Assembly: GCA_023392285.1 (NCBI GenBank)
Contig: JAEVZK010000011.1
Coordinates: 4,419 to 68,418 of the forward strand
Reading direction: 5' to 3'
DNA from: Armatimonadota bacterium
GTDB lineage: Bacteria > Armatimonadota > Fimbriimonadia > Fimbriimonadales > Fimbriimonadaceae
Length of the DNA: 64,000 bases
Part shown: one piece after another, positions 51,597 to 60,736 of the stretch
Layout: every line of letters begins with the position of its first letter
Position numbering within the stretch: the stretch's first letter is position 1
Program-made: the position numbers and the translations under genes
The notes under the pieces: model-generated
What the model saw: only the letters and a program-made list of their open reading frames with translations
What the model was told of the DNA's origin: nothing
The model's database searches: none

Positions 51597-52988
51597 ATGC
51601 CCAAGCCAATTGCCGGAATCATCCTTGCTGCCGGAAAAGGAACTCGGATGAAATCCGAGTTGCCGAAGGGCTTGCACGAGGTGCTTGGGGTGCCGATGGT
51701 CGATCTCGTCGGTCGAGCCATGCGGGGTGCGGGCATCGAGCGTCCTATTCTCGTCATCGGCCATGGTGGCGAATCGATGCAGGCCAGGCTCGGCGACGCT
51801 TACGAGTTCGCGTGGCAGCGAGAGCAGAAGGGAACCGGACACGCGGTCTTGATGGCTGCGGAGCTGCTGAAAAATTTCAAGGGCACAGTCGTCATTGCAC
51901 CCGGCGACACACCCTTGCTGGGCGAAGACGTGATTCGACAACTCATCGTCCGGCATGAGGAAACTCGCGCGAAATGCACGGTCGCAAGCTCAATGGTTGA
52001 AGATCCAACGGGGTATGGCCGCATTGTCAGAGATCATGACGGCATAGTCCGAGGCATCGTCGAGCATAAAGATTGCACCCCCGAGCAAAGAGAGATAAAC
52101 GAAGTTAACGCGGCCGTTTACTGCTTCGACAGCGAGACAATGCTTGCGCTGCTTCCCGAGCTTGGCTGCGATAATGCTCAAGGCGAGTATTACCTGACCG
52201 ACTTGGTCAGCATGCTCTACCAACAAGATCGAAGCGTCGTTGGCCTCGTCGTAAATGACACCGATCTGCTGCGAGGAGTCAATGATCGCGTCCAACTTTC
52301 TCAGGCAGAAAATTTGCTTCGCCAGCGGGTCAACCAGCGTCACATGCTTGCGGGCGTCTCCATCCTCGATCCGGAGGCGACATACATCGGTCTGGATGTT
52401 CGGATCGGACCTGACACTGTCATTGAGCCAAACACCTATTTGGTTGGAGAGACGGTTATCGGCGCGAATTGCGAAATTGGCCCAAACTGCAAGATCAAGC
52501 GATCGAAGATTGGCGATGGCTGTTTCGTGTATATGAGCCACCTCAACGAAGCCGTTCTCGAAGATGGGGTGAAGGTAGGTCCATTCGCCAATATTCGACC
52601 CGGCGCAGTCCTTCGCACGCAGAGCAAAGTGGGCAACTTCGTCGAAATCAAAAATGCAGAATTAGGGCAAGGCTCGGCTGCGAACCACCTGACTTACATC
52701 GGAGACGCCATCGTCGGAGCCAAATCGAATATTGGGGCGGGAACAATCACCTGCAACTACGACGGCCTGTCGAAACATCGCACTACCATCGGTTCAGATG
52801 TTTTTATCGGGTCCAATAGCACGCTTGTTGCGCCCGTAACGATAGAAGACGGCTCGATGGTGGCGGCAGGCAGCGTTGTGACGCACAATGTTCCTGCAGA
52901 CTCAATCGCTTTTGGACGGGCAAGACAGGAGATAAAGGAAGGATGGGTGCAATCGTGGCGCAACAAACGGCAGTCGAAAAGCGAATAG
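51597..52988 (+). CDS. glmU: Bifunctional GlmU: GlcN-1-P acetyltransferase / GlcNAc-1-P uridylyltransferase
   Basis: Makes UDP-GlcNAc for peptidoglycan and surface glycans. 463 residues: N-terminal pyrophosphorylase domain with LAAGKGTRMKSELPKGLHEV (~10-29), GTGHAV (~80) and the metal/substrate Asp and Asn; C-terminal left-handed beta-helix with hexapeptide repeats (~255-440), acetyltransferase His/Asn in NFVEIKNAELGQGSAANHLTYIGD and NIGAGTITCNYDG. The last 46 bases overlap prs. glmU-prs is a conserved pair. Confidence 0.96.
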   Translation: MPKPIAGIILAAGKGTRMKSELPKGLHEVLGVPMVDLVGRAMRGAGIERPILVIGHGGESMQARLGDAYEFAWQREQKGTGHAVLMAAELLKNFKGTVVIAPGDTPLLGEDVIRQLIVRHEETRAKCTVASSMVEDPTGYGRIVRDHDGIVRGIVEHKDCTPEQREINEVNAAVYCFDSETMLALLPELGCDNAQGEYYLTDLVSMLYQQDRSVVGLVVNDTDLLRGVNDRVQLSQAENLLRQRVNQRHMLAGVSILDPEATYIGLDVRIGPDTVIEPNTYLVGETVIGANCEIGPNCKIKRSKIGDGCFVYMSHLNEAVLEDGVKVGPFANIRPGAVLRTQSKVGNFVEIKNAELGQGSAANHLTYIGDAIVGAKSNIGAGTITCNYDGLSKHRTTIGSDVFIGSNSTLVAPVTIEDGSMVAAGSVVTHNVPADSIAFGRARQEIKEGWVQSWRNKRQSKSE

Positions 52989-53953
52989 ATCGACGCGACT
53001 TGGGTGGACTAAAGCTCTTTTCGGGGAATGCAAATCCTGAGTTGGCTCAAGCCGTCGCTGCCCATCTCGGCGTGGAACTCGGCAAGCTGACCTCAACTCG
53101 TTTCGCTGATGGCGAAATTCGCATCATGGTGGAGGAAAGCGCGCGCGGGGCGGAAATCTTCCTAATCCAGCCCACGTGTTGCCCGACGAACGAGAACGCG
53201 ATGGAGTTGTTCATCATGCTCGATGCGTTCAGGCGTGCCTCGGCTCGGCGCATCACCGTCGTCATGCCCTACTATGGCTATGCTCGACAGGACAAGAAGA
53301 TCAAGCCCAGAGAGCCGATCACCGCGCGGATGATCGCCGATTTTATCGAAAATCGTGGAGCCGATCGTGTGGTTGCTCTCGACCTGCATGCCGATCAGAT
53401 TCAGGGATTCTTCAATATCCCGGTCGATCACCTTTATGGCGGACCCATCATTGGACACTATCTGATGGACAAGGGCTTCGCCGATGCAAAAGATGTCGTG
53501 GTGGTCAGCCCGGATGTAGGCGGCGCAACTCGCGCGAATGCCTTAGCTGAAATGTTAGGCACCACCTTCGTCGTCATTGCGAAGAAGCGGCCAGAACCGA
53601 ATTCGGTCGAGGTTATTGAAGTTGTTGGCAATTGCAAGAACAAGCGCTGCATCTTGATCGACGACATGATCGATACGGGCAATTCAATCGTCTTTGGGGC
53701 TGAGGCGCTGCTTGAAAGAGGTGCCAAAGAGGTGATTGCGTGCTGTACGCATCCCGTGTTCAGTCGAGAGGCGGCCAGACGTCTGCAAGATAGCGTTCTC
53801 TCTTCCGTCATCTGCTTGGATACGATTCCGATTCCAGATGACAAGCGGTTCGAGAAGTTGACCGTGCTGTCAGCCGCCGAGTTACTTGGAGAAGCGATCC
53901 GCCGTATTCACCATAACGAGTCCGTGAGTGAACTGTTCCACGGCTGGCGCTAG
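52943..53953 (+). CDS. prs: Ribose-phosphate pyrophosphokinase (PRPP synthetase)
   Basis: Makes PRPP from ribose-5-phosphate and ATP for nucleotide, His and Trp synthesis. 336 residues: SGNANPELAQAVAAHLG (~27), FADGEIRIMVEESARG (~54), DLHADQIQGFFNIPVDHLYGGP (Mg/ATP site, ~148), VSPDVGGATRA (~187) and the PRPP-binding loop CILIDDMIDTGNS (~235). Homology starts near residue 22, so the N-terminus has ~20 extra residues if the ATG at 52943 is used; this start is supported by GGAG 10 bases upstream. It overlaps glmU by 46 bases. Confidence 0.95.
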   Translation: MGAIVAQQTAVEKRIDRRDLGGLKLFSGNANPELAQAVAAHLGVELGKLTSTRFADGEIRIMVEESARGAEIFLIQPTCCPTNENAMELFIMLDAFRRASARRITVVMPYYGYARQDKKIKPREPITARMIADFIENRGADRVVALDLHADQIQGFFNIPVDHLYGGPIIGHYLMDKGFADAKDVVVVSPDVGGATRANALAEMLGTTFVVIAKKRPEPNSVEVIEVVGNCKNKRCILIDDMIDTGNSIVFGAEALLERGAKEVIACCTHPVFSREAARRLQDSVLSSVICLDTIPIPDDKRFEKLTVLSAAELLGEAIRRIHHNESVSELFHGWR

Positions 53954-53955
53954 AG

Positions 53956-54420
53956 ATGGAAAAAGAAGCGGAAGCCGCAAAAGAAATTGAATCGTTTCAG
54001 TGGCGGGTCCGTCTGTCGGATAGCAACCCAGGTAAACGCTATGTGCTGCTTGCAGCAGTGCTCTTGGCTTTCATCTTTGGAACCGTGGTGTACGGCAAGC
54101 TATTGCTTGGATTGCTCGGTTCTGCTATGATCTTGGCGGCTACAGCGGAATTTTGGTTGGGGACTTCTTACAAGCTGGACGCATCGGGAGCGACAAGTCG
54201 CACCGGGTTCAGTTTGTCGAAGCTTGCCTGGTCGGAAGTCAAGCGAGCGGTGGTAACTCCGGTGGGAATCAAACTATCGCCGCTGGATGAAACTTCCAAG
54301 CTGTCGCCATTTCGCGGCATATTCTTGCGATTTGGTCGGGAAGACCGGGTGCGTGTGGAAAATGTCGTGCGTATGTTGGGTGGGGAAAATGTTCGATTTG
54401 TGGAAGGAACCGCTGACTGA
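53956..54420 (+). CDS. Membrane protein, first gene of an uncharacterised six-gene cluster
   Basis: A 154-residue protein: ~25 polar residues, two transmembrane helices (~28-45 and ~47-66), then a soluble C-terminal domain (~70-150) with strand-rich pattern (SYKLDASGATSRTGFSLSKLAWSEVKRAV...GIFLRFGRED), which looks like the small bacterial PH-like domain found after a helix pair, by eye only. It starts 2 bases after prs and overlaps the next gene by 32 bases, so it may belong to the same transcript as glmU-prs. No known function. Confidence 0.7.
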   Translation: MEKEAEAAKEIESFQWRVRLSDSNPGKRYVLLAAVLLAFIFGTVVYGKLLLGLLGSAMILAATAEFWLGTSYKLDASGATSRTGFSLSKLAWSEVKRAVVTPVGIKLSPLDETSKLSPFRGIFLRFGREDRVRVENVVRMLGGENVRFVEGTAD

Positions 54421-54700
54421 AGAGGAGCGCGAGAAGCTTCTCGATAAAGCCGCCCACGAAATCACGAAGCGTAAACTCGAGATGCCCGCAACCCTCTTTC
54501 TCGAGATGCACAAGCCGCTCGCCTATGTGGGTATGCACGCAACCCTCGCTTTCTCCCCCTTTTTAGTCCCTTTCCTAGGCTTTGACCTAGTAAACGATTT
54601 CAGCCGACTGTTCTCAGACAAGGAGAATGTCGAGCTCTTAATGCAGCGATTGGAGGAACACAGGAAAAATCCTGGGTTCGATGAGGAGGCCCGATGTTAA
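54389..54700 (+). CDS. Small protein of the uncharacterised cluster
   Basis: A 103-residue protein starting at the ATG at 54389, where GGTGGGGAA provides a ribosome binding site; the frame extends upstream inside the previous gene but without signal. It has an acidic/basic amphipathic N-terminal helix (LTEEEREKLLDKAAHEITKRKLEMP), one hydrophobic segment that could enter the membrane (~45-68, PLAYVGMHATLAFSPFLVPFLG) and a charged C-terminal helix. Overlaps the previous gene by 32 and the next by 7 bases. No family recognised. Confidence 0.65.
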   Translation: MFDLWKEPLTEEEREKLLDKAAHEITKRKLEMPATLFLEMHKPLAYVGMHATLAFSPFLVPFLGFDLVNDFSRLFSDKENVELLMQRLEEHRKNPGFDEEARC

Positions 54701-55662
54701 ATCTGGCTATCGGTCAGTACGTGGGAGCCCAATACCGGGACACCGGTTGGTTTGGGATCTTCTTCACCTACATGATGATAGCGTTTATCTTGTTCAATAT
54801 TGCGCGTGCGAAGGGAGGCAAAGACCTCTTCATTCGCCGCATCGCCGGCCTAAATGCCATCGATGAAGCAATTGGACGTGCCACTGAGATGGGACGTCCG
54901 GTGCTGATGGTTCCCGGCCTCGGAACACTAAACGCGATCTCTGTACAGGCGCTGAACATCTTTGCCTATGTTGCGAAAACCGCAGCGCGGTTTGCCAATC
55001 CCATACGAGTCTGCTGCGGAGACGCGGCCGTCTATACCGTCGCTCAAGAAATTATTCGAGACACTTATCAGCAGGAGGGCATGATCGATCGGTACGACGT
55101 CGACTCAGTGCGCTTCGTCTCCGACCGACAATTTGCCTTTGCCGCCGGTGTGTCTGGAACCATCCTTCGCGAGCAGTGCGCAGCAACGTTCTTCATGGGC
55201 GAGTTCTTTGCTGAATCCTTGATCTTTGCGGAAACGGCAAACTCAGTGGGTGCAATCCAGGTGGCGAGCTCTACTGAAAAGACGCAGATCCCGTTTTTCA
55301 TCGCCGCATGCGATTACGTGCTGATCGGCGACGAGTTCTATGCAGCCAGCGCGTACTTGACCCGCCAGCCCGTCCTTGTCGGAAGCTTGATTGGACAAGA
55401 CTGGTCGAAGATCGCGATTATTGCACTCGTTCTTTTGGGAGCTACGGTTGGTTCATTCCAGCGGGGGATCTTCCACGAGAACATGACCACCGAGGAGTTT
55501 AGCGACGCGAAACTCGCGACTATCCCAGAGCGGCCGGTCGAAATGAAAGACACTTTCTTCTCTCGCTTGATCAAATCGCAAACTGATCCGGATTTGGTGA
55601 AGGAAGCGAGAGCTTCGCGGCAGCCTGATCCCGATGCGCCGCAGGAAGGTGGGGGAGAATGA
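54694..55662 (+). CDS. Doubly membrane-anchored protein of the uncharacterised cluster
   Basis: A 322-residue protein with an N-terminal helix (~18-38), a large conserved-looking globular domain (~45-235; motifs AIGRATEMGRPVLMVPGLGTLN, ANPIRVCCGDAAVYTVAQEIIRD, FFMGEFFAESLIFAETANSVGAIQVAS and IAACDYVLIGDEFYAASAYL), a C-terminal helix (~242-260) and a polar tail. I recall a family of such proteins named DUF6754, but cannot verify the match. The domain has small-residue-rich loops and conserved Asp/Glu but no enzyme signature I can name. Overlaps the next gene as ATGA. Confidence 0.7.
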   Translation: MLNLAIGQYVGAQYRDTGWFGIFFTYMMIAFILFNIARAKGGKDLFIRRIAGLNAIDEAIGRATEMGRPVLMVPGLGTLNAISVQALNIFAYVAKTAARFANPIRVCCGDAAVYTVAQEIIRDTYQQEGMIDRYDVDSVRFVSDRQFAFAAGVSGTILREQCAATFFMGEFFAESLIFAETANSVGAIQVASSTEKTQIPFFIAACDYVLIGDEFYAASAYLTRQPVLVGSLIGQDWSKIAIIALVLLGATVGSFQRGIFHENMTTEEFSDAKLATIPERPVEMKDTFFSRLIKSQTDPDLVKEARASRQPDPDAPQEGGGE

Positions 55663-56600
55663 TGCCGCTCGCACAAGCTTTGAACTTCTGGAACGGAGCG
55701 AATGGTTCCAGCGCCTTGTGGGTCAAGATCATCATTGCGCTGATTGTTGGCGTCGCGCTGATCTTTGGCTTGATGGCGGTTCCGCCGCAGTTCCGTAGAG
55801 CCATCGTCGCCGTAGCGACGTTCGTAGCTGGCTTCTTCTATATCATTCAATGGCTCTGGCCGTCGCCGATTGGCCGCGTTCCCGGAACACTACCGAACGG
55901 AGCCGTCGAAAGCACAGGATTCTTCATCGACGACTCAGTGCAGGTCGTGGGTGGCTTCTACAACATCCTCGCAGGATTTCTGCTGGGACTGGGCGTCTAC
56001 TCCATTCTTCGCATCCATCTTCGAAAGTTCGTGAGGATGCAAAAGGACTGGTTCTTCAGCGCAGTCTTGCTCGGTTCTATGCTCATCATGGTCATCTTTG
56101 GCTACTGGGACTGGGTAAATCACCTCGATCCGGCCAAGGCTGACATCTGGAACGACGTGAATCTGTACCCCTGGAACAACAAGGTGTACGACATCATGTT
56201 CGAAGGGATGCTGCAGCAGATGGACGCGGCGATGTTCTCGCTGATCGCGTTCTACATCCTCTCCGCCGCCTATCGCGCGTTTAGAATCCGTTCGGTTGAA
56301 GCAACGATTCTTCTCGCTACCGCTCTCGTCGTGATGCTATCGCTGATGGGTGCGGTTGTTTACCTCTGGGACGGAGCGATTAACCATTTCATCCCAACCG
56401 TGACCAATGCGGCAGGACAGGCGGTACCCGATCCTGGATCATTCCTTGGCAACTTCCGACTGAGCGACATTTCAAAGTGGCTGATGGACACCTTCCAGAC
56501 GTCGAGCCTTCGGGGAATCGACTTCGGGGTCGGTATCGGAGCGCTCGCCATGGGAATGAGACTTTGGCTCAGCCTTGAGCGAGGAGGAGTTTCACAGTAA
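55659..56600 (+). CDS. Polytopic membrane protein of the uncharacterised cluster
   Basis: A 313-residue integral membrane protein with about seven helices: ~21-41, ~46-66, ~97-119, ~131-151, ~188-210, ~217-240 and a C-terminal hydrophobic stretch near 288-305. Two polar loops stand out, one after helix 2 (GRVPGTLPNGAVESTGFFIDD) and one with many Trp, Asn and Asp (DWVNHLDPAKADIWNDVNLYPWNNK). No transporter motif recognised. Start overlaps the previous stop (ATGA) and its stop overlaps the next start (TAATG). Confidence 0.7.
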   Translation: MMPLAQALNFWNGANGSSALWVKIIIALIVGVALIFGLMAVPPQFRRAIVAVATFVAGFFYIIQWLWPSPIGRVPGTLPNGAVESTGFFIDDSVQVVGGFYNILAGFLLGLGVYSILRIHLRKFVRMQKDWFFSAVLLGSMLIMVIFGYWDWVNHLDPAKADIWNDVNLYPWNNKVYDIMFEGMLQQMDAAMFSLIAFYILSAAYRAFRIRSVEATILLATALVVMLSLMGAVVYLWDGAINHFIPTVTNAAGQAVPDPGSFLGNFRLSDISKWLMDTFQTSSLRGIDFGVGIGALAMGMRLWLSLERGGVSQ

Positions 56601-57511
56601 TGTCAGACCAACCCATTATCGAAGCTCCTAAGGGCAAAACGTTCGCAGAGAAGCTCCAGTCGATCAGCAAATCTTGGATCTACCTGGTTCTGATCATCTT
56701 TACGTCGGTGCCGCTGTTCCTCACGGGGCTCAAGGTTCCGAACGATCCAGAAAAGTCTACGATCGACCTCTATTCCGCGATCATGGCCATTCCGGAAGGG
56801 AAGACCATCCTAATCGAATCGGACTGGACGAACTCGACTCATGGCGAAAGTGGTGGCCAGTTCAAAGCCTTGATGCGGCTAATCGCTCGCAAAAAGCTTA
56901 AGGCCTGCATCTACACTGCCGCCGACCCGCAGGCGCCAAAGGTGTCGCGAGATACTCTGCGCAGCTTGAATGACGAGTTCAAGAAATCGGGAATCGTCTT
57001 CAACGAATGGACCGAATGGGTCAATTTGGGATACTTTCCGTCCGCCGAGGCAACCACCGTGTCGATGGCTTCCGACGTGCGGAAGGCATTCTCTGGAAAG
57101 AAGGCGAAATCACCAGATGGAACACAGCGAGATGTGTTTGCATCGCCCGTGCTTTCTGACATTCACAATATCAACGACTTTCCACTGCTGATCGTGCTGA
57201 CCGCCTCAAATACGAGCAATGTCGTCATCGAACGGCTTTACGGAAAAGTCAAGCTCGCCATGATGGTGACGGGTGTCATGGGACCAGAGACGCAGGTCTA
57301 CTACGACTCGCACCAGTTAGTCGGCCTTGCCAAGGGCTTGAAGGGCGACTACGACATGGAAACGCAGATGGAAAAGGATTTTCCTGGGCAGACTAACCTA
57401 GATCAGGGTGCTCTCTATTATCCGACGCTCCACTTTGCTCTGTTCTTATTGATCATCATGGTTGTGCTTGGCAACGTCGGCATGGCTATGGCTAGAAGGA
57501 GCGGAAAATAA
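56600..57511 (+). CDS. Doubly anchored extracytoplasmic-domain protein of the uncharacterised cluster
   Basis: A 303-residue protein with a transmembrane helix near each end (~27-46 and ~275-296). The domain between (~50-270) has alternating strands and helices: GKTILIESDWTNSTHGESGGQFKALMRLIARKKLKACIYTAAD, then DFPLLIVLTASNTSNVVIERLY and VTGVMGPETQVYYDSHQLVGLAKGLKG, suggesting a Rossmann-like alpha/beta fold. Same anchor-domain-anchor plan as the 54694-55662 product, so the two may be partners. Catalytic residues are not evident. Translationally coupled to both neighbours (TAATG). Confidence 0.7.
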   Translation: MSDQPIIEAPKGKTFAEKLQSISKSWIYLVLIIFTSVPLFLTGLKVPNDPEKSTIDLYSAIMAIPEGKTILIESDWTNSTHGESGGQFKALMRLIARKKLKACIYTAADPQAPKVSRDTLRSLNDEFKKSGIVFNEWTEWVNLGYFPSAEATTVSMASDVRKAFSGKKAKSPDGTQRDVFASPVLSDIHNINDFPLLIVLTASNTSNVVIERLYGKVKLAMMVTGVMGPETQVYYDSHQLVGLAKGLKGDYDMETQMEKDFPGQTNLDQGALYYPTLHFALFLLIIMVVLGNVGMAMARRSGK

Positions 57512-58257
57512 TGTTCACATACGCTTGGCTTAAAATCACCCTTGGTGCCATTGCAACCATCGGCCTGTATAGCGTTCTGTACAAGGAAAATAAGTTTTAT
57601 CGCTTCTTTGAGCATATTTTCCTTGGATTAGCCACGGGATACACCATCATCGCGCTGTGGACCGAGACGCTGAAGACCTCTTGGTGGGACAAGATGGTCG
57701 GTTCAGGGCCCGACGTCGGGGCTACCACCGGCGGAACTCCTGGCTATTGGGCTTGGATACTTCTGCTTCCGATCGGCCTCATGGGCTATTTCGTGTTCAG
57801 CAAGAAGCACAACTGGATGAGCCGTATTCCGATCGGAATTATCTTAGGTCTGTGGGCGGGACAGCAGCCTAAAGCGTGGTGGACTCGTTACGGGTCTCAG
57901 ATAGAGTCTTCGATGCGGCCGATTTTCCCGACCACGAGCGGGTTCTTCAGACCCGGAACCAATGGACTCTCACCAACCGAGGCCGCCAGGATGAACAGTC
58001 AGGTTTTCGTCAGCGAGGCGATTACCAACTTGATTTTCGTCTTTACTGTGATCGCCGTTCTCTGCTACTTCCTCTTCAGCTTCGACTTCAAGAGTAAGTT
58101 TATGAACTTCTTGACGACGAGCGGACGCTGGCTGCTGATGATTGGCTTTGGCGCGATATTCGGATCGACCGTCATGATGCGCTTTACACTCTTGATCGAC
58201 CGCATGTACTTCGTGTGGATCGAGTGGTTGAAGCACGCTATGTTCCATATGCAATAA
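57511..58257 (+). CDS. Polytopic membrane protein, last gene of the uncharacterised cluster
   Basis: A 248-residue membrane protein with about six to seven helices (~5-22, ~34-50, ~73-93, ~100-115, ~170-190, ~207-225) and a Trp/Lys-rich loop (WAGQQPKAWWTRYG). It shares the style of the other cluster products (short Lys/Asn turns, many Phe/Trp at helix ends). Start overlaps the previous stop (TAATG); recO follows with no gap. No family recognised. Confidence 0.7.
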   Translation: MFTYAWLKITLGAIATIGLYSVLYKENKFYRFFEHIFLGLATGYTIIALWTETLKTSWWDKMVGSGPDVGATTGGTPGYWAWILLLPIGLMGYFVFSKKHNWMSRIPIGIILGLWAGQQPKAWWTRYGSQIESSMRPIFPTTSGFFRPGTNGLSPTEAARMNSQVFVSEAITNLIFVFTVIAVLCYFLFSFDFKSKFMNFLTTSGRWLLMIGFGAIFGSTVMMRFTLLIDRMYFVWIEWLKHAMFHMQ

Positions 58258-59025
58258 GTGGCCGAAGTTATCGTTGAAGCGGTCGTGTTGAGGCGTCGAG
58301 ACTCTGGAGAGAGTGATCGACGCCTCACTCTTTTAACCCGAGAAGTGGGCAAGATCGACGTGATCGCGAAGGGTGCGCGCAAAGGGGGATCTCGACTCGC
58401 CGGTTCGTCGGACCCGCTTGCCATGGCAACGATGAATTTGGCTACCGGCAAGAAGAATCTCTTCGTCACTCAGACGCAGCCTCTCAGATCGTTTCGCGGC
58501 TTGAGAACCGATTTCGAGCGGTTACACTTCGCCCTCGCGCTGCTGGAGCTCTATTCGGCCGTTGTGCCTTATGAAGAACCTAGCATCGAAGCTTTCGAAC
58601 TCCTCGTCTCAGGCTTAGCCATTTTGGAAGCGTCTCCAAAGCCGATCATCGCATCGATCTGGGCTCAGTTGGAACTGCTGACGTTCTCAGGTTTTCTGCC
58701 CTCATTCGGCCAAAGCGCAGTGAGCGGTGCCCCGATTGCCGAGTCTCACCCGTACGTGTCGCCTCACGCTGGGGGGTATGTCACGCTCGCGGAGGCCGCG
58801 CAATTCACTGACCGCATCGCGACGAGAGCGGAAGTGCTCTACGGGCTTAACGCACTCATTTCGCGCGAATCCCCCCCTGCCAACCTTCGTTTTTCCGCCG
58901 AAACCTTTCTTCTTCTCCTCTCGTTTTGGCGTCACATCGTCGACACCGCGTTACCAGCCAATGAAGCGGCTGCAGAGGAAATTCGTCTCTCCCAAAGCCG
59001 CACGACAGGAGACGATCCTGACTGA
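58258..59025 (+). CDS. recO: DNA repair protein RecO
   Basis: Recombination mediator that helps RecR load RecA at gaps. 255 residues: N-terminal OB fold (~1-80; VEAVVLRRRDSGESDRRLTLLTREVGKIDVIAKGARK is diagnostic) and a helical C-terminal domain. The four-Cys zinc site of many RecO proteins is missing, although the region around GFLPSFGQSAVSGAP keeps its position. GTG start directly after the membrane cluster. Confidence 0.9.
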   Translation: MAEVIVEAVVLRRRDSGESDRRLTLLTREVGKIDVIAKGARKGGSRLAGSSDPLAMATMNLATGKKNLFVTQTQPLRSFRGLRTDFERLHFALALLELYSAVVPYEEPSIEAFELLVSGLAILEASPKPIIASIWAQLELLTFSGFLPSFGQSAVSGAPIAESHPYVSPHAGGYVTLAEAAQFTDRIATRAEVLYGLNALISRESPPANLRFSAETFLLLLSFWRHIVDTALPANEAAAEEIRLSQSRTTGDDPD

Positions 59026-59047
59026 AATTCCTTTACGTTGTAAACTG

Positions 59048-60658
59048 ATGAAACCGATGAACCGATTTAGCCTCGTTTGCCTTGCCTCGGCTGCAATCTT
59101 TTTGGTCGCTGGCTGTGGGAAGGGCAAGTTCTCCTCGACGTCTGAGGAGCAGAAGCCCAATGTTCTGCGATACGCGCTCAAGACCATTCCAACCGATCTC
59201 GATCCTGCCCTTGTGCAAGACGGCGACACCATCGATCTTCTGCAAAACGTTTTCGAAGGTTTGACTGCTTGGAGCGAAGAGAACAAGCCGGTTGGTAATT
59301 TGGCCACAAACTGGGACATTTCCGCAGACGGGCGAACTTATACCTTCCACCTAAAGAAGGGCGTGAAATTCTTCAACGGCAGGGAAGTCACCGCGGATGA
59401 CGTGGCGTTCTCCCTCAATCGATCCGCTAACCGCAACTTAGGATCTCAGACGGCCGAGAACTATCTCAACGATATCGTCGGTTTTCGCGATGTCTGGGAT
59501 GGTAAGGCCAAAGAAATGGCGGGCATCAAGGTCATTGATCCGGCAACCATCTCGATCACCATCGACAAGGCACGACCTTACTTCTTAGGAAAGCTCACGT
59601 ATCCGACCGGCTATGTAGTTGCCAAAGAAGTCGTGGGTGACAAGAAGATCACCGATATCAAGCAGATGGTCGGGACCGGCCCCTTCATTCCAACCGAGTA
59701 CCAGGATGGAGTGATGTTCAAGCTCAAGGCGAACAAGGACTATCACAACGGCGCTCCGCTAATCGATGGCATCGAGCGTCCGATCATGAAGGACAACCAG
59801 ACGAAATATCTTGCCTACAAGCGGGGCGAACTGGATATCCTCGCGCTGGAGCGACGAGACGTGGCGGCTGTCAAAGAGGATCCGGAGCTGACGAAGCAGC
59901 TGAAATATTATCAGCGCCCATCGATTTATTACGTCGGCATGAATCTCAAGATGATCCCGCAATTCGGCGACCGGCGAGTACGTCAGGCGATCGCAATGGC
60001 TATCGACAAGGACAAGATCGTGAACGATGTGCTGGGCGGTCAGAACGTGCGCGCAGATACGATTATTCCTCCAGGTGTGCCGGGCCACCGAGACAAGGGA
60101 GCGGGCTTTGAATTTAACGTTGAAAAGGCGCGACAGCTGCTCGCGCAAGCGGGTTACCCTGGCGGAAAGGGCTTTCCGGCCATCAAAATCGCTTATCGCG
60201 ATGGCCAGGCAGACGTTCAGTACGTCTCGGAGAACGTTGCCGGTCAGCTCCACGAGAATCTTGGACTTAACGTCGGTCAGGAACAAATTGAGTGGGGAGC
60301 TTACTTAGATCGCAATAACAAGAAGCAGAACCCGTTCTTCCATATGCGCTGGGCAGCCGACTACCTGGATCCGCAAAACTTTATTAGTCTGCTTCTTTCC
60401 ACGACTGGGAATGAAAACAAGATTTATTACAGCAATCCGCAGGTCGATGCACTCTGCGCCAAAGCTGATGCGGACATGAACGAACAGGAGCGCCTCGGCC
60501 TGTACGCTCAAGCCGAAGATCTGGTTCTGCAGGACGCGCCTTGGGTTCCAATTTACTTCCAGAGGGATGCCGAGCTCATTTCGCCGCGAATCAAATCGGG
60601 ATTGCGTGACTCGCTCTTTGGCCACTTGCCTCATTACAAGCTAGAGCTGGCAAAGTGA
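59048..60658 (+). CDS. Peptide/oligopeptide ABC transporter substrate-binding lipoprotein
   Basis: A 536-residue family 5 solute-binding protein (OppA/DppA type). Lipoprotein signal with lipobox VAGC (Cys23), so it is membrane-anchored after processing. Family features: LRYALKTIPTDLDPALVQD, LLQNVFEGLTAWSEE, LATNWDISADGRTYTFHLKKGVKFFNGREVTADDVAFSLNR (~95-130) and the C-terminal domain MNLKMIPQFGDRRVRQAIAMAIDKDKIV (~305). ATG at 59048 is chosen for the lipoprotein signal; the frame continues upstream through recO. The cognate permease and ATPase genes are not here. Confidence 0.93.
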   Translation: MKPMNRFSLVCLASAAIFLVAGCGKGKFSSTSEEQKPNVLRYALKTIPTDLDPALVQDGDTIDLLQNVFEGLTAWSEENKPVGNLATNWDISADGRTYTFHLKKGVKFFNGREVTADDVAFSLNRSANRNLGSQTAENYLNDIVGFRDVWDGKAKEMAGIKVIDPATISITIDKARPYFLGKLTYPTGYVVAKEVVGDKKITDIKQMVGTGPFIPTEYQDGVMFKLKANKDYHNGAPLIDGIERPIMKDNQTKYLAYKRGELDILALERRDVAAVKEDPELTKQLKYYQRPSIYYVGMNLKMIPQFGDRRVRQAIAMAIDKDKIVNDVLGGQNVRADTIIPPGVPGHRDKGAGFEFNVEKARQLLAQAGYPGGKGFPAIKIAYRDGQADVQYVSENVAGQLHENLGLNVGQEQIEWGAYLDRNNKKQNPFFHMRWAADYLDPQNFISLLLSTTGNENKIYYSNPQVDALCAKADADMNEQERLGLYAQAEDLVLQDAPWVPIYFQRDAELISPRIKSGLRDSLFGHLPHYKLELAK

Positions 60659-60736
60659 CGGGGCATATGGACCCGTGGCTGCGATAAACTTGGAGGGGAG
60701 GGCGTGAGAAGATAAGGCGTCTCCGCCCTTGTTTTG

